Source: an uncultured Ellagibacter sp.
Lineage (GTDB): Bacteria; Actinomycetota; Coriobacteriia; Coriobacteriales; Eggerthellaceae
DNA length: 36,456 bases
Direction of reading: 5' to 3'
Assembly (NCBI RefSeq): GCF_934636505.1
Contig: NZ_CAKUAL010000015.1
Coordinates: 1 to 36,456 of the forward strand
Shown here: in pieces, positions 8,129 to 16,596 of the stretch
Layout: each line of letters begins with the position of its first letter
Numbering within the stretch: the stretch's first letter is position 1
Position numbers and translations under genes: made by a program
Notes under the pieces: model-generated
What the model was told of the DNA's origin: nothing
The model's input: only the letters and a program-made list of their open reading frames with translations
Database searches by the model: none

Positions 8129-10627
8129 TTATTCCCCTACCTTTCTGATCTCAACCAAGCCTGCCGTCAGCAGCGCGCCGACGATGTGCGGCAGATGGGT
8201 GTCGCCGATGAGCAAGTTGCAGTTGCCTGCGGTGTCGATGCCGTAGGGCATGAGCTTCGTCTTGCGGACGTGGTCGAACTTGGACCACTCGCCATGGGCG
8301 ATGGAAACCGTGCCGGGGAGCAGCTTGGAGGAAACGTATGCCGTGATCTCGACCTCGCCAAACTGGTTGTAGACCAGCACGCGGTCGCCCGTCTTGATGC
8401 CGCGGTCGGCGGCGTCTGCCGGGGACATGCGGACCATGTGCTCGTAGCAGTCGCCCTTAAGCCAGGGGTTCTGGTCGTTGGCGGAGTGCTGGCGATACGT
8501 GGAAACCGGCGTGACCATGGACAGCGGGTAGTTCTGCGTCCAGGGGTGGTAGTAGCTGTCGTTGGCGGGCAGGTCCTGGTAGGTCGGCTGCCAACGCGGG
8601 TAGGCGTCGTAGAGTCCGCCGTAGCGCGTCTTGGTGAGGTCGTTGTTCTTGACATACGAGCTCTCGAACTCGATCTTGCCGGACGGGGTCTTGAACGGCG
8701 AGCGATCCCACTCAACGGTGTTCTTGAAGGGATAGAACCATTCGCCAGGCTCGCCGGGAACGCGCACGATCGGCATCTTCACGAACTCGTCCCACGGGCG
8801 CGGCTCGATGCCGTTGTAGGCCAAGATGCCCGTCTCGTCCTTCGCCCACTCCTCGTAGGCGGGCTTGTAGATGCGCTCGATGACCTGCTCGTCCCACTCG
8901 CGCCAATCCGTGACGTCGAGCATCTTGGGGTTGTACTTGTCCGCGAAGCCGAGGCGGCGCGCCAGCTCCATCCAGACCCAGTCCTTCGAGCGGATCTCTC
9001 CCGGAGGGTTCACGCCCTTGCCGGCGAACAGGAAGTAGTTCATCATGCCCGACGGCGAGCCCCAGAAGCGGTTGATGCCGAAGAAGTGCATGTCGGTCGA
9101 CTCGAACTGGATGATCGGCGAGGGCAGCACGATGTCGAGGAACTCCATGGACGGCTGGTCGTTGAAGTACTGCCAACCCCAGGAGAACTCCATGTTGGCG
9201 AAGCCCTTCATGCGCTTGGCGACGTTGTGCTGGTTGTTGATGTAGTTGTTCGGGATGATGGCCATCTTCAGGCACGGCAAGGGGCTGTCGGGCGGGCAGC
9301 CGATGCGGCGGCGGAACTCGTCTTCGGTTATCTCGCCGGCCGCGTAGAGCTTCTGGCAGTGCATGAGCTCGGTCACCTTGTTGTTGTTGTTCGTGATCGG
9401 GTTGACGACATCGCCCGGAATCTGGCCCGTGTTCGGGACAGGCGCGAAGATGCGCGGCTGGGTGACCAGGTTGGCGCCGCCGCCCTCGCAGCCGCCGGGG
9501 ATGGACAGGTTGCCGGTCATCGCCTGGAGCAGCATCGCGACCGCTGCCGCGTAATCGCCCAGGTTGCGCTTGGAAACGCCGTACATCTGGTGGAGATGGA
9601 CGGGCTTCATCTTCGCGTAGTAGCGCGCGAACTCGCGGATGGTCTCGGCGGGGATGCCGGTGATGGGCTCTGCCCACTCGGGATCGTGCACGACGCCGTC
9701 GACCTCGCCGACGATGTACTTGCGCCACTCCTCGAAGCCGTCAGGCTCGACCCACTTGGCGACGTAGTCGTGGTCGTAGAGGTCCTCGGTGTAGAGAACA
9801 TGGGCCACGGCCAGGCCGAACGCGGTGTCGGTGCCGGGGCGGATGGGGATCCACTGGGCGCCTAGGACCTCGGCGCTCACGTTGTACACGGGGTCGATGA
9901 GGATGAATTTGCAGCCGCGCTCCTGCGCGAGCTTCATGTAGTACGGGACCATGCCGAACCAGGAGACCATCGGGTCGAAGCCCCACAGCACCACGAGCTT
10001 GGAGTTCAGAAGGTCAGGAGCCTCAAATCCCGGATAGGCATCGGAGGTGCCCTTGATCAGGCAGTCCGTCAGGCGAACGCCCAGATGGAAGTCTTCTGCG
10101 GCGGCGCTACCGGAGGTGGAGTGGTCGCCCCAGCCGGTGATGGTGCCAGGCATATACGACGCGAACGGGAAGTCGGAGCTCTCGAACGCGACGTAGTAGC
10201 AGTAGTACAGCCAGGGATGGTCGGGGTTCTCCTTCGCCATGACGCGCATCTTCTCGGCGATGGTGTCGAGCGCCTCGTCCCAGGAAATGCGCTCGAAGTG
10301 GCCGCGCCCGCTGCCCTTCTCCCCCACGCGTTTCATCGGGTAGAGCAGGCGGTTCTCGGAGTAGAGCTCTTGGCGCCACGCATGGCCCATCGGGCACGCG
10401 CGGGCCTGCAGCATGCCGGTCTGGACGGCGTTCTCGTCGTCGTCTTCGCGCGCGATGCCCGCGTTCACGGAATCATCGGGCTCGATCGAGACAACTTTGC
10501 CGTCTTTGATTCCGCACTTGATCAAGCACGTGGCATCCCAGCAGCCGTTGTTGTGGCACGTGGTGTAGAAGTAATCGACACCCTCGTGACGCTCGTTGTA
10601 CTTCTCGACTAACGAATCTCTTGACAT
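8129..10627 (-). CDS. Molybdopterin oxidoreductase, DMSO-reductase family; catechol-dehydroxylase/transhydroxylase-like candidate
   Basis: The 832-aa protein has the complete DMSO-reductase family layout. A cysteine-rich N terminus (C24, C29, C34, C38, later C78) is followed by WDEALDTIAEKM, the cofactor domains (VVLWGFDPMVSW, FILIDPVYNVSAEVLGAQWIPIRPGTD in parts) and a C-terminal MGD-binding domain (YRQHSANDQNPWL, MSPADAADRGIKTGDRVLVYN). GWGDHSTSGS near 165-174 lies where the Mo ligand is expected, but I cannot assign the ligand. There is no Tat signal. Absence of a signal and anchor, with VOC and MFS partners, resembles soluble aromatic hydroxyl-transferring and dehydroxylating enzymes known from Gordonibacter-type bacteria. 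The substrate is inference only. ATG 10627 follows AAGGAGGGG. Confidence 0.93.
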   Translation of the reverse strand: MSRDSLVEKYNERHEGVDYFYTTCHNNGCWDATCLIKCGIKDGKVVSIEPDDSVNAGIAREDDDENAVQTGMLQARACPMGHAWRQELYSENRLLYPMKRVGEKGSGRGHFERISWDEALDTIAEKMRVMAKENPDHPWLYYCYYVAFESSDFPFASYMPGTITGWGDHSTSGSAAAEDFHLGVRLTDCLIKGTSDAYPGFEAPDLLNSKLVVLWGFDPMVSWFGMVPYYMKLAQERGCKFILIDPVYNVSAEVLGAQWIPIRPGTDTAFGLAVAHVLYTEDLYDHDYVAKWVEPDGFEEWRKYIVGEVDGVVHDPEWAEPITGIPAETIREFARYYAKMKPVHLHQMYGVSKRNLGDYAAAVAMLLQAMTGNLSIPGGCEGGGANLVTQPRIFAPVPNTGQIPGDVVNPITNNNNKVTELMHCQKLYAAGEITEDEFRRRIGCPPDSPLPCLKMAIIPNNYINNQHNVAKRMKGFANMEFSWGWQYFNDQPSMEFLDIVLPSPIIQFESTDMHFFGINRFWGSPSGMMNYFLFAGKGVNPPGEIRSKDWVWMELARRLGFADKYNPKMLDVTDWREWDEQVIERIYKPAYEEWAKDETGILAYNGIEPRPWDEFVKMPIVRVPGEPGEWFYPFKNTVEWDRSPFKTPSGKIEFESSYVKNNDLTKTRYGGLYDAYPRWQPTYQDLPANDSYYHPWTQNYPLSMVTPVSTYRQHSANDQNPWLKGDCYEHMVRMSPADAADRGIKTGDRVLVYNQFGEVEITAYVSSKLLPGTVSIAHGEWSKFDHVRKTKLMPYGIDTAGNCNLLIGDTHLPHIVGALLTAGLVEIRKVGE

Positions 10628-10907
10628 GGCCCCTCCTTCTCCTTAGGAAACTAGCTCGCTTGGAGCTGCCGCGTCCTCAATGCGCGGCTCCCAAGACGAT
10701 TCTGCAGGGCGCGGCGGGGGCCTGCATAGGGCGTTTCCGTTTCCCGTGAAAGCGGACACGTTTCAGTCGTGGAATATTTCTGAATAGCGGGAATTCAGGA
10801 CAGTCATGTCCCCAATTTGAGAAAGCAAGAACTAATTTCCCCACCTCACGCCTGCTGGCTGCTATATTATCCTTGCAGGGGACATACATGATTTCGAGGG
10901 GGAAATC
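10628..10907. promoter_or_regulatory. Divergent control region between the oxidoreductase operon and the Fic-like gene
   Basis: The 280 bp hold no gene. On the plus strand TATATTAT (10863-10870) is a good -10 candidate 38 nt before the Fic-like start, without an obvious -35. Dyads that could be operators are GGACA-GTCA-TGTCC (10798-10811) and TGAAA...TTTCA (10747-10765). GTTTCCGTTTCCCG at 10733-10746 recurs exactly at 22896-22909. The GAGGGGGAA before 10908 is the ribosome site of the Fic-like gene. Confidence 0.4.
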
Positions 10908-12071
10908 ATGGACTACTTCAAGCCATTCTCGGCTGACACGCAAGCGGCGTTCTTCAGCGCCGAGGCGGAGATGATCCGCTTCGGAGAGCGGGCGGCGCAG
11001 CTTCCGCATGCCGAATATCTGAAGAACACGCTGCTCGCGATCGACGCCGTGTTCGCCATCCGCATGGTCCACGACATCGCGCTTCCGCCCGTGCCGCTGA
11101 TCGTCCTTTTCGACGTTGCGGGTTGGAAGTTCGACAACGACGTCGAGCGCAGCCTTGCGATGACGCGCTCGATGGTGCGGCTGCCCGACGAGGCGAGCGA
11201 TGCCGCCATCGAGGCGCTGCACTACATGCAGGCTTTGGAATGGGTCTCGAGCATCGCGAAGCCTGGCTTCGAGGCGACGCTGGAAACGGTCGTGCGGCTC
11301 AACGAGATCCTGCTCTTCGGCGTCAACTCCGACGAGCGCGCCCACGGCTTCAGGAAGACCTACCTGCCGTACAAGAAAGGCTCGGTGCCGCTTGAGATCC
11401 CTCGCGAGATGAGGAAGCTGTGCGAGTTTTGCAACGGCGAGTACTTCTCCCCCTTGGGTCAGGCGTCGGTGATCCACCATGCCTTCGAGCGCATCGTGCC
11501 GTTCGACTCCATGATCGACCGGACCGGTCTGCTGTTCGCGTTCATGCCCATGTTCAGGCGCGGCCTCTTCGCGAACGAGCTCATGGTCCCCATCTGCTGG
11601 GGCGCGTCCTTGGAGCGGGAATACCGAAGGACCCTAAAGGATGCGAGCCGCAAGGAGCTCACAAGCGAGAGCCACAAAGTCTACAAGGAGCAGTGGGCTT
11701 CCTACAATGCGCGCAATACCTCGATGGGCGTCGTCATCGCCAACATGTTCATCTCGAAGGTGAGCAAGCTTCGCGATACCTGGAGGTCGCGCGGCTTGAA
11801 GATTCCCGCGAACTCGGCGACCGACAAGCTGCTTGACCTGTTTTTAGCCGTCCCCCAGCTTGCCACGCGGCATGCCGCCAACTGCATCGGGAAGAGCTAC
11901 GGCGCCACGAACGAGGCGATGCGCCAGCTGGTCAAGGCGGGCATCGTGAAGGAAGTCGCTATCGACAACAGGGAGCGCGTCTTTGTGTGCGAGCAGTCCG
12001 CTGCGCTCATCGCGGACTTCGTGGAAAGCCTGGAGAAGATGGGCGAGGTTGCCGCGGAAGGCGAAGAATAA
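10908..12071 (+). CDS. Fic-fold pseudoenzyme with C-terminal winged helix; candidate regulator
   Basis: The 387-aa protein keeps the Fic core helix context, HHAFERIVPFDSMIDRTGLL at 190-209. Compared with the family signature HPFxDGNGRxxR, the catalytic His is Val197 and the phosphate-binding D/G/N/G positions are S, M, I and D; only P198, F199, R205 and G207 remain. AMP transfer by the usual mechanism is therefore unlikely. The preceding flap region (HGFRKTYLPYKKGSVPLEIP) is also Fic-like. Residues ~320-370 resemble the winged helix common at Fic C termini (GKSYGATNEAMRQLVKAGIVKEV in part). The gene is divergent from the molybdoenzyme operon, so a DNA-binding, ligand-sensing regulator is my inference. 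ATG 10908 has GAGGGGGAA. The 129 bp after it hold nothing I recognise. Confidence 0.65.
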   Translation: MDYFKPFSADTQAAFFSAEAEMIRFGERAAQLPHAEYLKNTLLAIDAVFAIRMVHDIALPPVPLIVLFDVAGWKFDNDVERSLAMTRSMVRLPDEASDAAIEALHYMQALEWVSSIAKPGFEATLETVVRLNEILLFGVNSDERAHGFRKTYLPYKKGSVPLEIPREMRKLCEFCNGEYFSPLGQASVIHHAFERIVPFDSMIDRTGLLFAFMPMFRRGLFANELMVPICWGASLEREYRRTLKDASRKELTSESHKVYKEQWASYNARNTSMGVVIANMFISKVSKLRDTWRSRGLKIPANSATDKLLDLFLAVPQLATRHAANCIGKSYGATNEAMRQLVKAGIVKEVAIDNRERVFVCEQSAALIADFVESLEKMGEVAAEGEE

Positions 12072-12200
12072 CGCTTGGGATGCCCGCCGAGAGCTGTGTG
12101 GCGCGTGCGAGGCACTCGCCAGTTGTGCGCCGCCTGAGCGCGGGCGATTCGTGCGAGTCGCGAGCTCGCCGTGCGAGCGCGCCTTCCCCCTGGTCAGCGG

Positions 12201-13013
12201 CTAGCGATTCTCCCAATACTGTTCGCTCACGCAAGCGAAGGGGTCCTCGCCGGGAAACGGCATTGCCTGAGCATCGCCCGACTCGTCGACGAGCAGCATC
12301 GAGCCATCGCCGATGGATGCGCCGTAGCTCATAAGCGACAGGGTGTCGCATGCCCACAGGGCATCTTGGCCGCGCGTCATCCAGCCGTCGGCGTAGTTCT
12401 CCACGCGCTCGACCGGCGTATGGCCCACGATCTGCGGCACGCCGGGCAAGGCGTCGTCGAGCATGTCGCGCAAATCGGCCCATAAAGGCCCCGGCAAAGA
12501 CCAGCCCCCGCGCGACGGCGGGCAGCTGTCGAGGTCTGCCCAATGCGAAGCGTCGGCGAGCATCTCGTTTACGCGTTGGGCAATCGCCGCCGCATCGGCG
12601 GGCACGTCGGGGAGAAACCGCTTCGCCCACACGCCGGTCACGCCCGCATGCGAGCACAGGTACGGCCCCACCGCGCATGCGATTTTTGCCCGCAGTTCCT
12701 CTTCGAGGATCGCGCGCAAATCGCGCATGATGGACATGATCGAGCCCGGGCCGCGCTTGCCACGCACATAGCAGAAGTCGTGATTTCCCAGCAGCACGTC
12801 GACTTGCATACCGCGCTCGCGATGGCGCCCTACCCATTTCGCGTAGAACTCCATGGCGCCAAGCTCGTCTGCTTCGGTGGCGCCCCAGTCGTCGCACGCG
12901 TCGCCCAAAAACACGACGCGCCCTATTTCCGCATCGGCCGCGAAGACCTCGTCGATACGGGGCAACACATGCTGCTGCTTCAAGTGCAAATCGCCTACTA
13001 CCAGCGTCTTCAT
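12201..13013 (-). CDS. Calcineurin-like metallophosphoesterase (PPP-type phosphatase)
   Basis: The 270-aa protein has the metallophosphoesterase signature in order: GDLHLK (7-12), GDACDDWG (37-44), GNHDFCY (76-82), CSHAGVTG in the middle and VGHTPVERV towards the end. The SHAG and GHTP blocks are those of PPP phosphatases such as PrpA, ApaH and their relatives, which cleave phosphoserine/threonine or dinucleotide substrates. ATG 13013 was chosen because GCGAGG lies 7 nt upstream and the motif block starts there; the open frame further upstream overlaps the next gene antisense. It diverges from the kinase-containing cluster 1, so a role reversing that kinase is possible but unproven. Confidence 0.88.
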   Translation of the reverse strand: MKTLVVGDLHLKQQHVLPRIDEVFAADAEIGRVVFLGDACDDWGATEADELGAMEFYAKWVGRHRERGMQVDVLLGNHDFCYVRGKRGPGSIMSIMRDLRAILEEELRAKIACAVGPYLCSHAGVTGVWAKRFLPDVPADAAAIAQRVNEMLADASHWADLDSCPPSRGGWSLPGPLWADLRDMLDDALPGVPQIVGHTPVERVENYADGWMTRGQDALWACDTLSLMSYGASIGDGSMLLVDESGDAQAMPFPGEDPFACVSEQYWENR

Positions 13014-13128
13014 CGGCAAACCTCGCATCCCCCGTGTCGTTTCGCGCCCTGCGCCCTGACGCCCAGGGCTGAATTTCTCGTTCCCATTGTAGGGGCGCCC
13101 GCCGCTGACGGCGCAGGGGCTTTCAACT

Positions 13129-13159
13129 TTCCAGAAAAACCGGCGCGCATTTTCCATGT
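13129..13159 (+). promoter_or_regulatory. Cluster-specific 31-bp element, copy 1
   Basis: TTCCAGAAAAA, C, GCGCGC, TTTT and CATGT occur here in fixed spacing, 65 nt before the first gene of the cluster-1 operon. The same 31 bp with four differences lies at 21534-21564 before the other plus-strand unit of the cluster. Its centre is a dyad, GAAAAA-N3-GCGC-N3-TTTTCC. It could be an operator or a promoter read by a dedicated sigma factor. Confidence 0.6.
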
Positions 13160-13223
13160 TAAGGGCGAGACGCGAAAGCGGCTCACCGGACAGGCGGCCT
13201 CGCTGGAAAGATAGGAGCACGCT

Positions 13224-13946
13224 ATGGGCAAGGTCAGAAAACCGACGTCGATCACGACGATCAAGGATTGCGAAGAGGCTTTGGAGTGGATCGATGTGGA
13301 GCTCGACAAGCTCGACCGCAACATACGCATCACGAACAGGGCAATCTTCTCGCCGAAGAAGCTGACGACCGCGTTGAGCGGCATTCTGTGGTCGAAGCAG
13401 GTTTCTCAGAAAGCGAGCGATCACATCTGCAACTCGCCGTTCCTCTCGAAGCTCGAGGGCTCGGCGCGCAGTGACCAGAACCTTCAGGAGATCCAGTTGA
13501 GCCGCGTTGTGAGCACGGCGAAAGAGGTGCAGGCCGTGTGCGAGGAGACGTGCAGCCGCCTCGCCGACGCGGTGAGCGAAGCGCGCGGGGCCGTCGCAGC
13601 ACCCGTGCACGTCGACGACCGCAATATCTCGGCGCTCCCCGAAGCCGAGCGCGAGGCAATCAAAGCGCACGATAAGGCTGTTCAGGTGGCCAAGCGCGAG
13701 GCGGTCGCGCAGCGCGCCGAGAGCGAGCTTGCGATTTGGCGCTCCATGGAGACGCGCGCGAGACGCATGGTTGACCGCACGTTGGAAGCGCTCAGGGCGC
13801 GCCACGCCTTCACCGCCTGCAACTACGAAGTGCTCAGCGACGCGCATATCAAATGGGCCGCGCGCCGCGGTAAGCTCCAGCCGCCCTACAACCTCGTAGG
13901 CGTCTTAGGAACGCGAAATGTCGATGTCACCGAGAAGGAAGGTTAG
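13224..13946 (+). CDS. Hypothetical helical/coiled-coil protein, first gene of cluster 1 operon
   Basis: I do not recognise this 240-aa protein. It is mostly helical and charged, with no signal peptide or membrane segment, so it should be cytoplasmic. Heptad-like stretches lie at about 20-45 and 90-215 (for example KAHDKAVQVAKREAVAQRAESE). The first ~80 residues hold a possible separate unit with SPKKLTTALSGILWSKQVSQKASDH. ATG 13224 is preceded by ATAGGAG at 7 nt. It ends 3 nt before the next gene, and the run 13224-16547 is a tightly spaced operon. Cluster 2 has a helical protein of similar size (27896-28609), but I see no clear sequence match. Confidence 0.75.
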   Translation: MGKVRKPTSITTIKDCEEALEWIDVELDKLDRNIRITNRAIFSPKKLTTALSGILWSKQVSQKASDHICNSPFLSKLEGSARSDQNLQEIQLSRVVSTAKEVQAVCEETCSRLADAVSEARGAVAAPVHVDDRNISALPEAEREAIKAHDKAVQVAKREAVAQRAESELAIWRSMETRARRMVDRTLEALRARHAFTACNYEVLSDAHIKWAARRGKLQPPYNLVGVLGTRNVDVTEKEG

Positions 13947-13949
13947 GAA

Positions 13950-14366
13950 ATGAAGCTTTTTCGCAAGAAGGCATCGCTGCCCGAAGGCCCCGCCCGCATG
14001 TCGGTGGCGCCTTCCGCATCGAAGGAGGAAATTGGCAACCCCGCCGCAAGCCTGGGCCTCGTCGTTCCCGATCCGCCCGACTACGACGGGCAGCGTGCCC
14101 GCCAGCTCGCCTGCTCCGACAGCTACGCCACCTTCTTCAAGACCGGCGAGGGCCTTTTCTACCACGAAACGGCTTGCACGGCCGAAAAGCACCTCGCGGA
14201 AATCGAGGAGGCCCTCACCCGCTACGCCGAGACGGTGGAATCGACCTACCGTGCGGCAGTTCGCAGCCAGATCATCCAAGCCGAGCAGCGTCTGGCGCGC
14301 ATCTCCCCAAAGCGCACGTCCAAGCGCGAGCGCGCGATTGTCAAGCACCCCGAGATGAAGGAGTAA
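13950..14366 (+). CDS. Hypothetical small protein, cluster 1
   Basis: This 138-aa protein is not recognised. A basic start (MKLFRKK) and a Pro/Ala-rich linker to about residue 45 precede a helical segment. That segment contains DYDGQRARQLACSDSYATFF and AEKHLAEIEEALTRYAETVESTY in parts, then a basic end (SPKRTSKRERAIVK). There is no membrane segment. It lies 3 nt after the previous gene and 3 nt before the 4-TM protein. AAGGAAGG/TTAGGAA precede the ATG. Its position suggests it binds the helical tail of the neighbouring membrane protein, which is a guess. Confidence 0.7.
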   Translation: MKLFRKKASLPEGPARMSVAPSASKEEIGNPAASLGLVVPDPPDYDGQRARQLACSDSYATFFKTGEGLFYHETACTAEKHLAEIEEALTRYAETVESTYRAAVRSQIIQAEQRLARISPKRTSKRERAIVKHPEMKE

Positions 14367-14369
14367 ACC

Positions 14370-15272
14370 ATGAACAAGATCACGAGTACGGCGCTGCTGC
14401 TCATGCTGGCGCTGGCCAATGCGGGCCTCGACTATTCTGCCGTGTGCGTGTTCCTCGACGTGGATCCGTTCGGGACCTTCGCGCCGAACAACTTCTTCGC
14501 GGGCCTTGTGGCGGTTGCTCAAAGCCTTTTGCTCATCATCCTCCCCTGGGTCGCCTCCGAGAAGCTTGCCGCCGGCGAGAAGGGCGCCACCGCGTGCGCG
14601 CTGGCAGGATCGCTTTTCGTCGCCCTGGCCGGCGCCTTCTTGCGCGCCACTACCGAGGCCGCCTCGACCACGACGAGCGTATCGGGCGAGGTCGTATCCG
14701 GCCTTTCGGTCGATGGCATGGCGTTCGTTCTGATCATGGCGGGCATCGCGCTTGGCGAAGCGATTGCGGCGTTCCTCATCAAGAGCCTCGGTATTCGTGC
14801 GGAAGCCGAGGCGCTGCAGGCGGAAATCGAGCGCATGCGCATCATCGAGCGCCACATCGACGAGGATATCGCGACGGCCGCTCGCGTTGCGCTCGCCGCC
14901 GGGCGCCAGAGCATCGCAGCGGCAAAGAAATCGTGCGAGCAGGTGTTCCAGCAGCTCGTCGCGAAGTCCGACGACAGCTACAACAGCTTCATCGGGTTCG
15001 TGGACGAAATCGAGGACCAGCGCGAGGCCGAGCGCGAGGAGTTCGCCGCGCTTTCCCGCACCTTCGAGGCGCGCATCGGCGAGAAGTTCCCCGGTGCGCT
15101 CGCCGTCGGGCGGAAGACGGCGACGCCAGATGCCGCGGCCGCAACAGGCGGTTCTCCTGTTGAGAGCGCCGATGTCTCAGACGGCACCTCGGGCGCAGGT
15201 CGCGCCGACGCATGCGCCAAGGGCGCAGCCGCCCCTGAAATCCCCCTCTCTGACCAGGCAAAAGCAGCGTAA
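14370..15272 (+). CDS. Membrane protein: four TM segments plus cytoplasmic coiled-coil tail
   Basis: The 300-aa protein has hydrophobic segments at about 5-29, 42-63, 74-93 and 115-140. An amphipathic helical tail follows (about 142-240, rich in E, R, A and Q), then a low-complexity Ala/Gly/Ser end (250-300). AAGGAG lies 6 nt before ATG 14370. It is followed after 12 nt by the vWA-like/OmpA lipoprotein gene. The same pair in the same order occurs at 25733-27879. A membrane protein with a long cytoplasmic tail next to an OmpA protein recalls MotAB- or ZorAB-like stator pairs in layout only; I see no MotA/ExbB sequence signature. Confidence 0.8.
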   Translation: MNKITSTALLLMLALANAGLDYSAVCVFLDVDPFGTFAPNNFFAGLVAVAQSLLLIILPWVASEKLAAGEKGATACALAGSLFVALAGAFLRATTEAASTTTSVSGEVVSGLSVDGMAFVLIMAGIALGEAIAAFLIKSLGIRAEAEALQAEIERMRIIERHIDEDIATAARVALAAGRQSIAAAKKSCEQVFQQLVAKSDDSYNSFIGFVDEIEDQREAEREEFAALSRTFEARIGEKFPGALAVGRKTATPDAAAATGGSPVESADVSDGTSGAGRADACAKGAAAPEIPLSDQAKAA

Positions 15273-15284
15273 AGGAGACCAGTT

Positions 15285-16547
15285 ATGAGTACCAAGAGCA
15301 CCATGGGCATCAAGGGCAACCTCGTCGTCCGCTCGGCGGCAATCGCAGCGTCGTTTCTGCTCGCACTTATCATCGCGACATTCGCCACGGGCTGCGCATC
15401 CGGAGGCTCAAGCGGCGCCCAGGGCGCCGTTCCGGGAAGCTATGCAATCGACCCGGCAGCGGTTGACACGTCAGCTGTCTTAGAGCCCGTGAGTTGCATG
15501 GTCGTCACCTCCGGGAGCCAAAACAGCGCGTTCCGCATCCCAACAACGTGCCTCGCCTACCCGAAGGCGGCCATCGAGCAGGGAAACTACGCAGGGTATC
15601 TCACCTGCGATGCGGGCTCGACCCCGCACGGCAAGACCTTTGCCACGACGAAGAGCTCGCAGGCAGGGCAGGAGAAGGAAATCGACGCCTTCCTGGCCGA
15701 CTACTTCACGAGCGCGTGCTCGGCCCGCGCCGCGACCGGTGAGATAGACCTGCTCTCCGCGCTCAACAATGCCGCCAATGAGCTGCGCGCCCACGCCAAC
15801 GGCTCGAAGATGGTCATCAACGTGATCGGCTCGGGTTTGAACTCTGCGGGGCTTCTGACGGCGTCGGCCGACCTTGTGGGCGCCGATGCGAACGATATCG
15901 CAGGTCAGCTGGCAAGCTTGGGTGCCCTTGCGGACTATACCGACATCACGGTGCACTTCTACGGCCTTGGCCAATCGAGCGGCTCGCAGGTTGTTCCAAG
16001 CTCCGTCGCCGCGAAGCTCCAAAGCCTCTACCCCACTCTCGTCGAGGCGGGCGGCGGCGTGGCCATCGTCGAGCCCGACGTGCTTGCGCGCCTGGGCTGC
16101 GACGCCGACTTGCCGAACGTCCCGATTGTCGATTTCGAGCAGGACTCGCTCACCTTCCCGCACCTCGAGCGCAACCAAAGCGCCCAGGTCGTGCTCGACG
16201 AGGCAGTGCTCGCCTTCGTGGGCGATTCCGCCGAGTTCATCGACCCCGACAAGGCGCACTCGACGCTCGCCGAGCTTGCGGCGAGCATTCCGAACCGCGG
16301 CGCCACCGTGCTCGTCGAGGGCTACACCGCCGCGTCGCCCGCGTTCTCGCACGATGAGTTGATCGACCTGAGCCAGCGCCGCGCGGAAGCTGTTCGCAGC
16401 GCTCTTGTCTCGGCGGGCGTCGACCCCGGCCTCATCGAGGCGGTTGGCCACGGAGATGCGGGCGCGACCTCCATGGACACGGGAGTCTTTTCCGAAAGCG
16501 CCGCTAAAAACGACCGCCGCGTGGTAGTTACGCTATCCTTAGCATGA
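15285..16547 (+). CDS. Lipoprotein with vWA-like domain and C-terminal OmpA peptidoglycan-binding domain
   Basis: The 420-aa protein starts with a lipoprotein signal (hydrophobic 17-33, lipobox ATGC with Cys37), so it should sit on the outer face of the membrane. Residues ~65-260 have a vWA-like rhythm: SCMVVTSGSQNSAF, IDLLSALNNAANELR, KMVINVIGSGLNSAG, VHFYGLGQ. The usual DxSxS metal site reads TSGSQNS. Residues ~300-420 are an OmpA domain (LVEGYTAA, LSQRRAEAVRSALVSAGV 362-379, GHGDA 388-392, NDRRVVV 409-415), which binds peptidoglycan in known relatives. AAAGGAG precedes ATG 15285. The lipoprotein of cluster 2 (26704-27879) has the same architecture and shares YGLGQ and the OmpA blocks. Confidence 0.88.
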   Translation: MSTKSTMGIKGNLVVRSAAIAASFLLALIIATFATGCASGGSSGAQGAVPGSYAIDPAAVDTSAVLEPVSCMVVTSGSQNSAFRIPTTCLAYPKAAIEQGNYAGYLTCDAGSTPHGKTFATTKSSQAGQEKEIDAFLADYFTSACSARAATGEIDLLSALNNAANELRAHANGSKMVINVIGSGLNSAGLLTASADLVGADANDIAGQLASLGALADYTDITVHFYGLGQSSGSQVVPSSVAAKLQSLYPTLVEAGGGVAIVEPDVLARLGCDADLPNVPIVDFEQDSLTFPHLERNQSAQVVLDEAVLAFVGDSAEFIDPDKAHSTLAELAASIPNRGATVLVEGYTAASPAFSHDELIDLSQRRAEAVRSALVSAGVDPGLIEAVGHGDAGATSMDTGVFSESAAKNDRRVVVTLSLA

Positions 16548-16596
16548 TCGCGCAACTGCTCGGGCGCGAACATCCTACACGCAAAGGAGGTCGACC

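Noticed and set aside
8186..9865. Long plus-strand open frame (559 codons) opposite the molybdopterin oxidoreductase
   Set aside because: It is a GC-skew shadow: no ribosome site or known motif, and the opposite strand encodes an unmistakable enzyme.
14370..16547. Zorya (ZorA/ZorB) defence system
   Set aside because: Layout is similar, but the OmpA protein is a vWA lipoprotein, the membrane protein lacks MotA/ExbB features, and no ZorC/ZorD/ZorE helicase or nuclease is present.
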